This document shows positions 12,581-26,995 of a stretch of 64,000 nucleotides of DNA, one piece after another; position 1 is the first letter of the stretch, and each line of letters opens with the position of its first letter. The stretch is from Epiperipatus broadwayi (Eukaryota; Onychophora; Udeonychophora; Euonychophora; Peripatidae), in assembly GCA_028023455.1 (NCBI GenBank), contig JAQFVV010000028.1, forward strand, positions 248,001 to 312,000, in the 5' to 3' direction. Position numbers and translations under genes: made by a program. Under the pieces are notes generated by a model that saw only the letters and a program-made list of their open reading frames with translations, had not been told where the DNA came from and made no database searches.

Positions 12581-14680
12581 ACACAGGGATATAACTTGAA
12601 AACACACACTGCCAAAACCACTAAAATAGCTGGAACGTCATTTAAAAACAGCTCCATTATAGCAAATGCATTAAGTAGATAGCCATTGCAGCAACATGTT
12701 GTTGCCTACAAAGTGGTTCTGTATATCCAGATAATAATAATGGGTGCATATATTTAAAGATCATGATATATTGGGAAAAAGTAAATAAAATTCCAAATAA
12801 ATATAGCATAAAAATGTCTATGCCACAAATTAATAACATAGAGTTGTGCTTAAAGGACTTCTAGCAAAGTTAAAACAATATCTATACATGATACATATGG
12901 CAAATCATAATAGTGTACAATTGATAATAATACAACTTTAAGTGTTTTAAAAATAAATTTGATAATTTTAAGCAGAATTAACTATCCTGCTATGGTACCC
13001 TTCATTTCAGTGTGCACATGTTAGCCCCAAACTAGTGCTAGTCTATCAAATCTACTATATGGTATGCCCTCCAACTAAGCATCACAATGGGTGATGTTAT
13101 ATCACTGAAAGTCATAAATTATATTCACTTACTTAAGTTGTAAATTACATTACCTTATTTGGTTCATTTACATACTTATGAAATTTATGGCTCAATAAAC
13201 ATTGACTAAAAATATATACTGCAATATTTTTATGATGTTCAAAAATAAAATTAGTTTCTAAGTTGGGATTTAGATCAGAGACGAACAACTTTTAGTACGT
13301 TTCCAAAATTGATACATTGTGAATTAAATTTCTGTGCATTGAACTCCTGATTATAATACTAAAAAGAAGACCTAATATTGTAAAGGAATACAGCAATCGA
13401 CAAACAATTTTTGTTAATTATTCTGCATTGCAATTATTTTTCCTCAAACCCTAGTTACAATTTGAGGCAAAAGTTCAAATTTTATTTTGTTTTTAAAATC
13501 GTTATAACAACATTCAATAAATTTGACATGGTTTATTAAAAATCTGAATTTGCAAATGAAAAATATTCTAAAAATCAGATTTTAATCTTTAAAATATTAA
13601 AATATAATAATAATATGAATTACATCAAACGATTTTTTAAAATTTATTTTCTTATTGGTCAATTATGCTAAAAACAAGAAGTATGTAAAATAATAAATCT
13701 TTGTTATTTGAAGTTTGATCTTCGAATTTGAATGAATAATTATAAAGTAATCATAAATCTACCAATACTGTTCTAAAATTAAAAATTGTATTTATAATTA
13801 TTAAATTATGACCAAAAATCAATATAACTGAATTTTGACAACTTGTAAATGTACATTAACAGTATATTTAAATAAAGTCCAAAAAAACTGTTATTTCTTT
13901 GTGGTTTGATCAGAATAATAAAAAGAGTGTGTCCATATTTGTTTATATCTTCAAGACCAAAGAATGGACCAATCAGAAAGCAGTACTTTTTTAAAGTTTG
14001 CTCTATAATTAAGCGCCATCTTTAGATTTTTTTTAAACTAATGATTTAGTATTTACATTGATTCACATTTTCTGTGGAAAGTTGAATTTAAAGAAAAGAA
14101 TAATACTAAAAATGATTGGAAAAAATGAGTTAAAGAGTGCATTCAGTATCTTCACAGGACACAGGAAAAATCATGACTGAGTAAGATTAATACTCAGAAA
14201 GAAAAATAATAAAAATTCAAATTCAGGGAATCAGAGTAAAATAAAATTTTGCATTTATTCTGTAGGAAAATATTTCACACATATTCAATTTTGAAAACTA
14301 CTCCAAAGTGAGATTGTAATTGTATTTAACTTTCATTTTATCAGTTTTATAATCATGTCTGATTAATACAAATTTGAAAAATGTTTTGCTGAACTTCAGA
14401 CATTAAAAGTTTGGTGAACGCAAAACAGATTTGGAAGTCTTATTACTGCAAACAATATTTAATATTAAAATTCTATTATAAAAAAAATTACTATATTTTA
14501 TAAAAAATAAATAAATAATAGCACAAATGTTACAAGGCATATATGAAATCACAGGTGAAGAAAATTGATACATAGACTATACTATAAAATGTTTACCATT
14601 TCTGATTTAGAGTATTCCTTAAAAATTTCCATCACAAAAATGGCATGGTTCCATATCTCATTATTTTTCAAATACAATAT
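12581..14680. other. AT-rich non-coding stretch, nothing recognised
   Basis: No exon with credible splice sites and no repeat boundary detected. Confidence 0.5.
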
Positions 14681-14682
14681 AT

Positions 14683-14930
14683 CCACTCTACTTTGAACAC
14701 TTTTTAGCAAAAAACCTTTGTTGTACATATATGCATACACACTCTTACATTTCGACAGTTCTGCAGTCTTCTTCAGAGCCACTTTTATTTTAATTTTTTA
14801 AAGGCTGCTTTCAAAAAATTAAAGTAAAAGTGGTTCTGAAGAATACTGCATGACAGTCAAAATGTAAGAGTGAGTATGCATAGATGTACAACAAAGGTTT
14901 TTTGCTAAAAAGTGTTCAAAGTAGATTGGA
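14683..14930. repeat. Fold-back repeat, family D, paired hammerhead remnants
   Basis: Arms of about 110 bp (14683-14800 and 14816-14930) are inverted copies sharing 'ttttttgctaaaaagtgttc' on + in the right arm. Each arm has a hammerhead-like block pointing to the centre's outside: left arm on the minus strand CTGAAGA at 14776-14770, an outer GAC/GTC hairpin and GAAA; right arm on + CTGAAGA near 14834 with AAAA replacing GAAA. A single-arm copy of the same family lies at 19.46-19.56 kb. Both remnants look inactive. Confidence 0.75.
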
Positions 14931-15329
14931 TAATTGCATTTACATAAGATATTACAGCAAAATAAAAGAAGTGGCAAATTTGGTAATATTTCTGAATAAA
15001 TAAATAAATGAACTAAGTAAAGATAAATAAATAATTGGATTTTTTGCTCAGGAGTTCCTAAAACATTGAGTGCTGAAAGTTCCAAATTTGGAACTGATTC
15101 GAGATTCTTAAACTCCATAGTCTAACACTATACTATTGCACTAAACCAAGTGAAGAAACAAACCAAACTTCTTAAGCAAGCAAATGTTATTAACTTGTAA
15201 ATCCTCAACATTGTTGAAAATTGTTGAAAGTTAACTCAGAAAAAGTGCTGTTGGCCTGTAATTTTAGATTATAGTATTAACGTTATCCTAAATGATATTG
15301 TGAGCAGTTTTTTATTTTATAAAATATAT

Positions 15330-15760
15330 TTTAATACTCAACAAATTTTACAAGCACACATTTAGATTGTAACTCTATAGAAGATAATCATCCCTCCTAA
15401 CTAGCACCATTAAACAGTAGTATTAAAATTACAAGGATACTCTCATCTCAGCAACAAAATAGAGACTTTAAGGAAACAAGAGAGACTGTCTTATTTCCAA
15501 ACTTAAATGCTATTATATAAGTCAATCTTAACTGTCTACAAGTGAAAGCATGAATATATAAATCATTCACTTTAAATCCATTTTTTATATTAATATTCTT
15601 ATTAGCATTTCTGAAATTTTAAATTTTCTTTGTGACAATATTGGATGATTAATACTACTCAATAATTTTTACAAGTGCAGTGTTTAGGTGGTAACTCTAT
15701 AGAAGATAATCATTTTTCCTCAACTAGCACCATTAAATAGCAGTGTTAAAGTTGAAAATA
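15330..15760 (+). repeat. Two direct copies of a ~105-bp sequence
   Basis: Blocks 15330-15435 and 15653-15760 share 'gtaactctatagaagataat' and 'ctagcaccattaaa', offset by about 325 bp. Divergence is modest. Probably two units of an older tandem repeat or two insertions of one element. Confidence 0.7.
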
Positions 15761-16079
15761 TCTGAAGAGGTCAGCATCATATGGATTGTGATTAATATCA
15801 AAAGTAATCTCCTTTGTTCTTTTGCCTGAAGAAAATGTTCAGAGGGTGTCTGCATTCTTCAGGTCTAGTTTTTATGCAAAGATTTTGAATTATAATTTTA
15901 AATGACTTTTAGCATATGATGTTTATAGTAAATTATTATATTTATAGGTCAGTTTTTAAATAATTAAAATGGTAAGATGTAATTTTTTTAAAACATTATT
16001 TGCTTATAAAATTAAATTAAAAGGAATTCAAAGTCCAATTTATAGAGTTTTAGTATAAAATAAATATTTTTATAAAAAC

Positions 16080-18215
16080 AGAAAAGTTAAATATTTCCAA
16101 ACACTCTCACCAGATGGAACAATAGAATGTGCCACAATTAGACTTACAGAAAATGAATTGAATGAGGCAGAGGGACAAAGAAAAGGCAAGAGGTTTAGAT
16201 GGATAGACAGTAGAGATAGTGATGAATTTAGGAAATAGAGAAAAATTAAATCTATTATCATGTTTTAATAAGATGAGACAGAAGAAAGAATTGCCAGATA
16301 CATGGAATAATACAAGAGTAAGACTACTAATTAAAGGAAAGGGTAAGGATCATAAGAAATTAAATGCCAGTGTTATATAAAGTTTTTGCATATCTGATGG
16401 CTGAAAAGATGGCAAAATGAATGGAAGAAGATAATATAGTGGGAGAAATGCAAGGTTTTCAATCAGATAGGAGTATTAGAGACAACTTATTTGCAGTCAC
16501 CCAACTTATAGATATGAGTAGGAATACAGGTAGACATATATAGTCTTTATAGATATAGAGAATAACCATGATAGATTAAATAGAAATAAATTATGGGCAA
16601 GTTTGGTAAACTTGGGAATGAATGGAGCTTTAGTGAATCTTATTAAAAAATTGGATGAAATAATGGCTATATGTATTAATTAGGAAATATAGAATCAGTT
16701 CCAGTTAAAAATGGGGTGGGACCAAGACAAGGATGCCTTATGTCATATGTTTTATTTTTGTTATATTTGAGAGAAATGAAGAAATCAATAGAAAGACTAC
16801 AAAGAGGGGTAAAGATACCATAATAGATGGCAAGGGAGTATACATATTATCAGGTCCTTTATTTGCTGATGATATATTCTTGTGCAAAAAACTAGGGAAG
16901 ATATTAAAAATTATATTGAAGACATGCATAGGGGTGGGAAAAGAGAAGAGAAATAATGGTATTTGGGGATATAAAGTTAAATGTGGTGAATAGGTATAAC
17001 TATTTGGAAATCATCTTAAGTAACCTGAAAAATTGCTTGGATGAATGGGAGAAAAAAATGATAAATGAAGCAAAGAAAAGAAAGGGACTGATAAAAAAAT
17101 TGACAGTGTTGTCATATAATAAATGCCGTTTGGCTAGAATTGTATGGAAAAAAGTGGCAGTAGTGGGGTTAACTTATGGTAATAATGCATTGTGTGTTAG
17201 TAAATGGCTGTTAGATTATTTAGAAAAAGTACAAAAAGAAGTAGAAGACAAATGTTAGATAAAGATGTGTGGTTGGCAAAGGAGGCAATTCAAGAAGAAA
17301 TGGGTTGGTCAAGTTTCTATATGAGAGATGCAAAAAGTAAAATGAAAATTATTGGTAGATTGTAATTTATGGATAATAAAAGAATAGCCAAAAAAGTATT
17401 TAATTGGGTTATGAGTAAAGGATAGGCAACAAGATAGGTGAAAAAGGTAGTACAATATGCAAAAGATTTGGACTTTATGTCAGTATACTTATACAAAAGG
17501 TGGTGACATTGTGTTAGGAGAATCATAAAGTGTTATAGTGGCAAGGAATGCATTAATAAAAATAAAAGAGTTGGAAAGATGGAGAACTAGTATGGAGAGT
17601 AAAAGAGTTTAAATGTGTAATAGAAATAAATGGAATATTGGGTACAAGTTAATTTATGATAATAGCAGGGAAAGTAGTTTACTGTTTAACGCTCTAACAG
17701 GATCATTAGCAACATGAATATACACATAAAATGGGAAAATGTGGATGATTTATTCTGCAAGTTATGCAAGGAAGGCATAGAAAATGTTAAACATCTGTTA
17801 ATTGAATGTAAATGCTTACAAGCAGAAAGGGTGCAAATAATGAAGTTGTGGGAGGATAAATATAAACAAAATGATTATATAGAAAGTAGGTTCTTAATTT
17901 TTATGCTGGATTTTGAAAAAATAAGAGACGTTCAGATATAAAGGCCATAAAGTGGACAAAGATAATGTTGTGGAAATGGGATGGAGTGGTATAGAGAAGA
18001 ATATGGGTAAAACTTAGGATGGGGAATGGAAAAGGAAGATAAAGTGGCAAACAGATCTCTTTGGGCATAGTGGCTAAGAGATTACTGACTCTGAGAAAGG
18101 AGAAGCCATAGTGCACTACATCAAAAGAGGGCTAATGACTTTCCATAAGAGAGTAACTCATTCCACCTCCTAGTGCTAAAATGTCACATATGGCTGAGTG
18201 TATGTTAGAACAGCA
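16080..18215 (+). pseudogene. 5'-truncated, decayed LINE (reverse transcriptase and C-terminal region)
   Basis: A non-LTR retrotransposon on the + strand, broken by stops and frameshifts. Conceptual reading across frames gives a reverse transcriptase: a region with 'GEMQGFQSDRSIRDNLF' around 16440-16490, the 'GPRQGCLMS' block at about 16717-16745, and the catalytic FADD motif at 16862-16873. The later part (16956-17258) matches LINE post-RT sequence in style. At 17756-17815 there is a C-x2-C...H-x4-C metal-binding pattern (residues CKLC ... HLLIEC), typical of the C-terminus of several LINE clades. No endonuclease domain is visible upstream, so the copy is 5'-truncated. The clade was not determined. 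It ends near a short A-run at 18218-18226. Confidence 0.85.
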
Positions 18216-18229
18216 CCAAAAAAAATTAT

Positions 18230-19450
18230 AGTCAAAAAGTTAAATACACTTAAAATAAAAGTAAACTGTCAACTTTTATCCAATAAAAGAACAGCAGTAA
18301 ATGTATCCAATTTATGCAAATTATTGACATTTTTTAAAACTATGCATAATTAAAATGACAAACAATTTTTTTGACATTTTTATTATACATTTTTTGCAGA
18401 AGTATATTTCATTATAAATTTTACACTTTTTAAAATAAATTATAAAGTCACGTAATATATTTCATTTTCATTTATAAACAACAAAATAAACAATCAATAT
18501 TTTTCAAAGGGATGAGTGAATCGTTATTTAATACACAGGAAGATGTCTAAAAATAAGAAGAAAAAAATATGAAAACTAATTTCCTTCAAAGCAGCTTCTT
18601 CTACTTTTAATTACTCAACCAGCTGCGACCAATCAATCAAAACAACAGTGCTTCATTAACAGAAAAGAACAAAAAAAGATTTATGACAAACTCAGACAAG
18701 ACAAAAAAAAGTAGGTAAAATAATTAAACTTTATCATTCCTTCAGATAGCGGACTTTTACATAAGTTTAGAAAGATTCAACATTTAAAAAACTGATTAAA
18801 TAATATAATTTTATAGAAAAACCAATCCACATATATAGAAAACGCTCTATTCAATTTTTTTTTTTTTATAGATCCACTATAGCTAAATCACCATAGCTCA
18901 CCAAAACAGGGCATACTAACAATGGGATTTTGTTATAGACTTGATGAATGATATATTCACCTTGTATCCCCTGACTAAGTTTTTCACTTACACTCTTTTG
19001 TATTTTACTGACTATTGGATCAATCCTTCTTTGTATACATCATCCTGTAACCACACCTAGCTAATTTTTGTTGTTTCTTTGTATTCGTCTTTAGGTCAAA
19101 TAAAATTATCTTGAAAGAGAAAAAACAAAAATCAAATGAATTCTAGACAGTCTTATGAAAATATTATTTCATTCAATTTTACAAAAAAAAAAAAAAAAAG
19201 AATTAAAGATTATAAACATGCCATATTTAATATATACTACAGGATCTTCTACAATCAAACACAATTGCGTTTACATCCTTTATTATATCATCTAAATGTA
19301 GCATACATTCAAATACCATGCATTTAGCAAAAACCTGTTCCAAAACCCACAGACAATAGCAAATTTATTATCCATTTAAATAGAAAAAATATGACAACAA
19401 AAATGGAAGTGTAATACCCAAAATTATTTGCTATATATATACTGTGCGGT
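18230..19450. other. AT-rich non-coding stretch, nothing recognised
   Basis: Poly-T near 18857-18868 and poly-A near 19183-19199 only. No exon or repeat boundary identified. Confidence 0.5.
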
Positions 19451-19454
19451 AATT

Positions 19455-19562
19455 TATCCACTCTATTTTAAACACTCTTTAGCAAAAAAACCTTTTATTA
19501 TACATACATAATTTTATGTTTCGACTGTCTTGCAGTCTTCTTCAGAGTTATGATATATGAAT
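19455..19562 (-). repeat. Family D repeat, single arm
   Basis: Shares 'cactctttagcaaaaaa' and the hammerhead block with the 14.7 kb fold-back but has no inverted partner. It lies in reverse orientation, with the hammerhead on the minus strand. Confidence 0.65.
19500..19550 (-). ncRNA. Hammerhead-like ribozyme motif with long stem III
   Basis: Minus strand: CTGAAGA at 19545-19539, one extra A, a perfect 5-bp stem II (GACTG/CAGTC, loop CAAGA), and GAAA at 19522-19519. Stem III is a 6-bp helix (ACATAA/TTATGT) leading to A17 at 19505. The predicted cleavage is between 19505 and 19504. Stem I is poor (first pair T-T). The extra base between A9 and stem II departs from the canonical fold, but the same insertion occurs in the PLE-terminal motif of this window. 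Confidence 0.55.
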
Positions 19563-19599
19563 AAAATTAAATACCTAAGAATATAAACCTGCCACAATA

Positions 19600-22500
19600 A
19601 AATTAATAAAATAATGGAAAACAATAATTACTCTCCCCCATATAACAAAACATAATAAAACTGAAATAAATATAAGTATAATCAAACACAAATAAAATAA
19701 TCCAGGTAATATAAAATAAAATATACAATATGAATATAAAATAAATATAAATTATGCATGTGTATTCCTGACTATATACATACATATTCATGAACAACTA
19801 TTAATTTAAATATATTATTCAATTTTTATTATTTTTAATAATCTCCTAATTATTTCTATTCCTTATAAACTTAAACTTTAATTTTATTATCTCCACATTA
19901 ATAAAATACTTAATTTATTTTTATATAATTCTCAGTCCAATCTTAATTCATTTATTAAGAATATTCTTCTTCATTTTCAAATAATATAATATCTATTATT
20001 TTCTTATTCATTCTTCTGTTATTAATAATATTTTATATTTATCTTTTTTTAATATCTAAAAACTATAAATATTGTCATCTTTTAACTTATCTGCTTTTAT
20101 TTTAATTTTTTAAAAGCAAAAAAAAACACCTTTTTAAAAAAAAAAATAATTATCTTATACCTTAGCTTTCTCTATTATATATTATTTAAACTAACTATAT
20201 CTATAATCACTACAGTTCTTTGTTTATATATTGTGACCTTCCAGGTTGGCACCATGAAAAAATGTGGGAGGTTCACATTGTGCCAATAGTGATCAGGAAT
20301 AACTATTAAAAAAAAAATGAATTGTTATATAACTTAGTATTTCAATTTTAGTTAAAAAAATTATCAAGACCTTAGTTGAGGTGTACCAACCATTAAAATT
20401 TTATTTTATGTGTGTCTGGTAGTGGGAGAGGAAGATGGACAATATCAAGAATTGTTGGTATGAGAGTTAAATTAGTAGGAATGTTTGTCTGTTAGACCAT
20501 AACAGGTGATTGTTCATTGATTTTCTAACTCACTGTCTATTCCCATTCCAAGATCTAACTTATATGTGTGGGTGCATGTCCATTTTACATCATCGCACAC
20601 TTCATTCATATTTTTAATTATTACTTATAATATCCAATTTGCCATAGAAACTGTTAATAACTCAGTCATTAATAGACCTCTGTACTAATGGAAAGACAGA
20701 TACACACATATACTATTAATTAATATGATTTTTTTTTTTATGATTTATTACATAAAATCTTACATTTAAAATTGTAAAAGTTATTTATTTATTTGTTATT
20801 AGTTAGCATTTGTAAATTTAATATTTTTTTCTTTTTCCAATATTCTATTACTAACATTTTTACAAGCAAGAAATTCTTGCATACTGCTAAGCTCATTATA
20901 ACTAAAAAAAAAAAAAAGAGGCGTGGCTCAGTTTTTTACAAGAGATTCCAAAAAGAAAAGTAGAAAAATGAAGAAAGACAGAATAATTATGGAAAGTGGA
21001 ATAATTTTTTTAAAAAATAAGAAAATAAGTGAGCTACATATTGTGAAAATTCTCTACTATTCCTTAAGGATAAAGTTCTTTCATACTACTCAGAATAGGA
21101 ATGTTTAGATGGAAGACTAAATTTAAAAAGGTACCCAGCTCTGGCTTTTATCACTAATAATTTAGATTTACTTTGTTCAAAAATGCATGAATATTATATA
21201 AAATTGTTAATTATAATTTACTATAATGTATTTATAATGAATAAATGATGTCGGAACTGTATAAATTACTAACAATGAAGTTAACTAGAAAAAGTGTGCT
21301 GTACTCTTTAAGGAAACATTTTATGGACTCTCAGTTAATAAATTTTCTGTTCTTGCTATGCAAAATAAAATTAAAACAGAAAAATTTGTCTATTCTAACC
21401 CTCTACATTAATAGGATAGTCATATATACCAAATAACCTTACCATTCATGCCTATAAAAATGAGCAATAGAATGTGGGACTTAATAATATTTAATAATTA
21501 GTTACAAATAACATATACAAGCATGGATAAATCACTGACAATGGATTTAATTGTTATGAAAATTCGATTAAATGCTAGAAACCTAAAAAGAAATGAAGTC
21601 ATAAACTTTTACTTGGATTATCTTACCGAATTGGAGATATTTTTATTTTATGACAAAATGATTCTAATACATGCAAAAGCTGTTTATAATATCCTTTAGA
21701 AAATTCTAAGAACATTGGAAATTATTACTGTTTTTGTCAAATTATTCTTAGCCTGCAGGAGTAATGTTCATATGTTTTAATGTTGTCAATTTGTCATCAT
21801 CATTATGTACTGTATGTACATTTTCAATTTTAAAGTTTCAAGTCTGGAATAAAAAAAAACACTTTTATTTTAATGATAGAAGATGTAATATGTATTCTTC
21901 CTATTGTATATAATAGATAGGTAGATTTTTTAATACTTAATTTAATTTATTATTATTGTTATTTATTTATATGCCTAATCTTCTCTAGAACGTCTTGGAG
22001 ATCTTGGTATAAATTATACCAAATCGGTAATATTTTTTGGTATTATGTTAAAAAAAAAAAGGATATTCTCATGCTCATATTATTAGTTCAAATTAAATAT
22101 TTTAATATTATGCATTGGTTAATAATACTAGATAGACGCATGGAGATATTTATGCCAGTATGCAGAATAATTAAACTTAATTGACAGTATTGACTTTAAG
22201 TTGAAATTCAATATTCATAATTCTCACAATAGATTCATTTAAATTTAATTATTGTTAATATGAAATCTTATTGTTTCATATGATTTAGAAATCATTTTAT
22301 ATATGATCGTATGTTCATGTGTGTATGCACTGTTGTAAACTATTTTACCAAAGTTGTATTTTGTTTTCTATCAATTTCGGTTTGGTGCTGTATGTTAAAG
22401 GAAGATGACGAATTAAGAGTTTGTCTGCTTATAGATTTGTTATATATGATATGCGTTGAGTACATTAGGATAAAGAAGCAATCAAAGGGATGATTTTGTT

Positions 22501-25100
22501 ATGTGGATTGAGTAATACTCTCCTTGATTACTTACTTGTTAAACCGTGGATGGTAGTCTATTTTTTTCTTTGATAGCATATGATGAGATAGTTGTATTTC
22601 TTAACTGAAGTGGCAAATTTCCCATTTATTGATAAGTCATCTGAGTTCCACAACATTTGTGTCCTAAAAGTTGGTAGATATTTATTGAAGAATTAAGTTT
22701 GAATTTGGAGTTTTGGTTAACCCTCACGTGCGTGCGTATATGTGAATATTTATTTATTGTTATTTCTCTCTCCTTCTTCATTCTGGCGTAATTATCATCA
22801 GGTAATATATGATAGTTATATCAGATAAATGTTTTATGGATTTCTATAATATGCTTGAAATAAGATTCTTAATTTAATGATTAGCTTATTGCACCAATCC
22901 TATTCTGATGGAAATATAATTAATAAATGCTTTGTGATCTTATAAATGCGTATACATTCGGAAAGATGATTAAATTAGAGATATAGAAAGAAACCATCAC
23001 TGGAATTGTGAGTTCTGAATAACTTGTCAGATCATATCACATATTATCATTATTTCATTATTACTAATTCATCCTCCCGGTATGAGTTTAATAGTGTATT
23101 ACAGAACTTTGTTTTATTTAAAGCTAATTTAATAAAGTTATTATTAAGTTTCATATTACAGATATAGATTTGTAGGCATATGGAAATAAATTTAAATGAT
23201 ACTAATTGATTGTTTGATATCGTTTTCTTAGTTTATTAAGAGCACAGAGTGGGAATAGAGGATATGAATATTAGTATACGAATATAGAATAATTATTTTT
23301 TTTGTGTTGCTAATAATTTAACTGATAAAATTGTAAGTATTATTGCAACAACATATTAAAGAAAGAACCTCCAAATATTAAGCGTTATTTTTATGTACTT
23401 TAAATATTATTTTATTATATACAAGTGCTATTAGTTAAATTTATAATCAATGCAAATTACTGTCAAATTATTATCGATGTTTGTGAAAGAATATGTCTTA
23501 TAATAAATGTTTGTTGAAATAAGATTCCTTCCGAATTGTTTTATCATATACGTTCGATTGACCATTTTCACACATACATATGTTCAACATAAAATAACTA
23601 GAATATTTATTAATTTGCTAGCATATGCAATTTATCTAGGTAACATTGAGTCAATTGATCCAAACACTGTAAATGTTAAGAAAAAACCATACTTTATTTA
23701 AAATTGTATCACTCGTCAGTATAACATTATATGCCATTTATTTAAACAATACAGATTTAATAGATCCTAACATTGTAATGCCAAATTATGATTTTACCTT
23801 GCTTAGAATGGATAGTGATGTGAGATAAAAATATACCCGATCATTATCATTGTCTACACTTTATTTATTGTAATGTTTATCATTTTCACAATAGCCCTTA
23901 TTACTTAATAGTCATATTGTATTAGGATTGATTTGTTGTTCATAGAGCAGAGCCCTGAGATTAGTTCATCATTTAAGAAACACTGATATAGCTGTTCAAT
24001 CTAAATTAAGTGCTGGTAGATTAAGTATTATTGTAGTGATCCCAAGCATACTAGATGAGTGGCATGATTGTTCTAGCATGTACTTGGATGGTGAGAGAAC
24101 TGAATATATTATGATTTGAGTTAATTTATAAATTGCTTTATTTTGATAACTTAGTAGATGCTTATAATATAATTAAATCAACGTTATATAATTGTTGGTT
24201 ATAAATGCTTCTCTCATTCCAATTTGCATTCTAGATGATCACGATACCCTATAACCCCCAACTGAGCTAAGCTATAGAGTAGTAGAATCATAAGAGTCCT
24301 ATCAATAGGTAGAGGTGTAATTTAAATAATAAATTTATTCTATCTTGTATAGAATTGGTGCCTGGGCATTTATTTGTCCATAAAGTGAGATAGGTGAAGA
24401 GAGTAGAGGTTACAATATATATTTATTTATACACTTGAACTTTTATTACTATTATTATATAATTCTCTCTTATAAATTTATATTATACTGTTTTATATGT
24501 AAATATTATGCTAAGTTTTTATTTCATTAATATGTAATATGTATAAATATAATCATGTTTATATTCCTATGTAACCATTTTTCACAACCCATAATTCATT
24601 TACAAGTAATTTTCTCTTTATATATTTTTCTCTATATATCTTTTTTAAGGCTTGTTAGAGTTATTATCAGGCACATTATTTTAGTTTATAATTACAAGCT
24701 TATCAAGTTAGGTCATGTGATGTATGACTTGATTTTATTTGATATTATAAAAGACTGTGTCTAATGGCTGTAAAATTAATCTATGCAGAACATGAAAAAA
24801 AATTAAATATGTCATGAAGACTAGTTTAGAAGGTGAAGTGAAAAAATTGTCATTAAATGTGGAACTGACATTAATAATAAAGATACTACCTTATTTATAA
24901 TTCACACACACACACACACAAATATAGCCTTTGTTTAAGAAGAAAAAGTTAGAATGAGTTTGTCAGTTGAAAAGATTGCCCAGTCCTAATGATGAAAGAT
25001 AAATTAATTAAATTTGTAATCTACTATATCAAGCTAATTTTTAAGTAATAAGTTATATGGTCTATGAATGATATTATAAATATCCAAATGATTCTTGGAA
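19600..25100. other. Large AT-rich non-coding block
   Basis: No gene or dated repeat found across about 5.5 kb. Minor items: poly-A at 20906-20918, a palindrome around 22008-22045 (ttggtataaattataccaaa), and a (CA)n tract at 24903-24920. Open frames here have the composition of random AT-rich DNA. Confidence 0.5.
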
Positions 25101-25429
25101 AAAAAAAGTTCCCCAACTCTGTTCTACACTAAATAAGTCACAACACATCCAAGAAGCTATGGTTCCTATTCTGGAATAATTACACATATTTAGAATCAAT
25201 AGTACTCTTTACCTGAAACATTGGTATATGGTGTAAGAGATTGGTTTGCTTTTTGCACTGAAAAGCATTGAATAATGTCTGCAAAAGAATGTGAATATCT
25301 GCTCCAATATTATATATGTAATATTTAAATACATATACATTGTCTATACTAAACTTAATGTAATTGGGACTTGAAATCCGACTTTCAAACTGCCCACAGT
25401 TATTCAATCCATTTTATGTAATTGCTACA

Positions 25430-25810
25430 CATGATCACATACATGCGAAAAAAATATAAATGATCTCCAATAAACATATTTTGTGCTAAACCAGCATTCA
25501 TCAGTTGATCCAGATCATCATCTCCCACGCACGCATACAATCACTACTCAGTTTATATTAAGATAACAAATTTTCAAACTTTAATGGATACGAGTCAATC
25601 TTTTCTATTCTCTAACTCTTCAGCCATCCTCATCATTGAAAATCCGAGGATGAAATGCTCAAAGCCCTTGATGATACCAATATTATATATATATATAAAG
25701 TACATCCAGCAAGAAATTAAAAGACAGCTTCTCAGAATATCAAATAGATATTTTAAAAGATCAGCATTGGTAGTTCATGGAATAATTATGATCATCGCAA
25801 ATTTCATCGT
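25430..25810 (-). repeat. Family B hammerhead-bearing repeat
   Basis: Minus-strand copy of the element also at 28.4, 28.8, 32.1, 51.7-52.5 and 57.5-57.8 kb. Its hammerhead region: CTGATGA at 25504-25498, hairpin ATGCTG-GTTT-AGCAC, but AAAA where GAAA is required (G12A). Stem I keeps a distal GATC/GATC pairing. The upstream part (25560-25790 on +) shares 'catcattgaaaatc' and 'aaactttaatgga' with the 57.7 kb copy. Probably inactive. Confidence 0.75.
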
Positions 25811-25819
25811 TAAAGTTTA

Positions 25820-26880
25820 ACCTTCTGGACATAGAATGACCATATTCAACTACACATAGTCAGATAATATGTTTGAGGGTTTCCATATAAGAATAATTAG
25901 ATATATATTAAAAGGTTCATTTTTTAAAACATTACAATATATATAAAGCTCTTTTTTACTGAAAAAAAAAACGATGGAATCTATCTTTACAGTTTTAGTA
26001 ATCAAAGCAGATCAATTCTAAGCACACACAACATGTTTACATCTCTTTGCAGATAGAAAGCAAATAAACAGAAATAAACGTCACTCTTAAAATAGCTGAA
26101 GAGAGATATCAACAAATTTACTGATTTTAAAAGCTTTATTTTATCCATTTCTCTCTCTCCCTTTTTTTTATTTTTATAAAAATAACAACAATCGATATTC
26201 AAATAAAAAATTTATGTAAAACTGATCTACAAGAATATATTAGAAATCAATTCATTTGATAACAACACCGCTCGTCAACTATCAAACAAATATTTTAATA
26301 ACAACACATTTGCTTTTAATTTTTTGTCTTTTGATAATATAATTAGATAACTGTTTGAAGCCTTCTCTAGCATCTGAAAGTCACTCTTATCAAAGGTCAT
26401 ATCAATGAAAGCTTTCAAAAAATCAATCTCGGGGAGCATTAACATTAGTCTTGGGCTAATGGTATAGCTCTTGGATTACTCCATTTGATTGTCCAGAGGA
26501 TGTGATTTGTTACTTTTTTGACATCTCAAATTTGTAAATTGTTTTACTGCAGAAAAGAAGATGTGGGAGCCTTTCAATAAGAAAATTTAAACCAAATTCT
26601 TTAAAAATAAATATTCTTTATTATTGGCGAATGTCAAAAAGTAAACGACACGCCGATGCAACGACTTTTTGTTTCACTGTATAAAAATTATTGATTGCCA
26701 TTATACCAAATTTATATTAACTCAGCGAGAAAACCGGAGGAATCAATGAATATTAAAAAAAGGGAAATATTAAAAAAATACAGCCATTAATGTAATTGGA
26801 TATTCTTTATATATATGTTTACTTAAATAATTTTTTAATGCTTGCGCAGTTATTTTCTAGTGTGTATATATATCATAGTA
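25820..26880. other. Non-coding stretch, nothing recognised
   Basis: A 'taatggtatagctcttgga' segment near 26458 could be a SINE scrap. Otherwise nothing. Confidence 0.4.
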
Positions 26881-26892
26881 ATTTTTTTTCCA

Positions 26893-26995
26893 TATGCCTA
26901 AGCATCGCCCGGGATGCGAACCCGCGACAACTGACTGTAAGCAACTGCTTGCTTGCAAGGCAGCTGTGCTGACTTCTCGGCTACCAACGCTTGAC
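26893..26995 (-). repeat. tRNA-like SINE head
   Basis: The minus strand contains a B box 'gggttcgcatcccggg' and, upstream, 'gttggtagccgagaagtcag', an A-box-like segment. The region is much more GC-rich than its surroundings. The spacing between boxes is long, and the putative anticodon arm (cttgcaa loop) pairs for only about 3 bp, so it is more likely a SINE head or tRNA pseudogene than a working tRNA gene. Confidence 0.55.

Noticed and set aside
26893-26995. Functional tRNA gene
   Set aside because: B box is good, but box spacing is long and the anticodon arm and acceptor stem do not pair properly.
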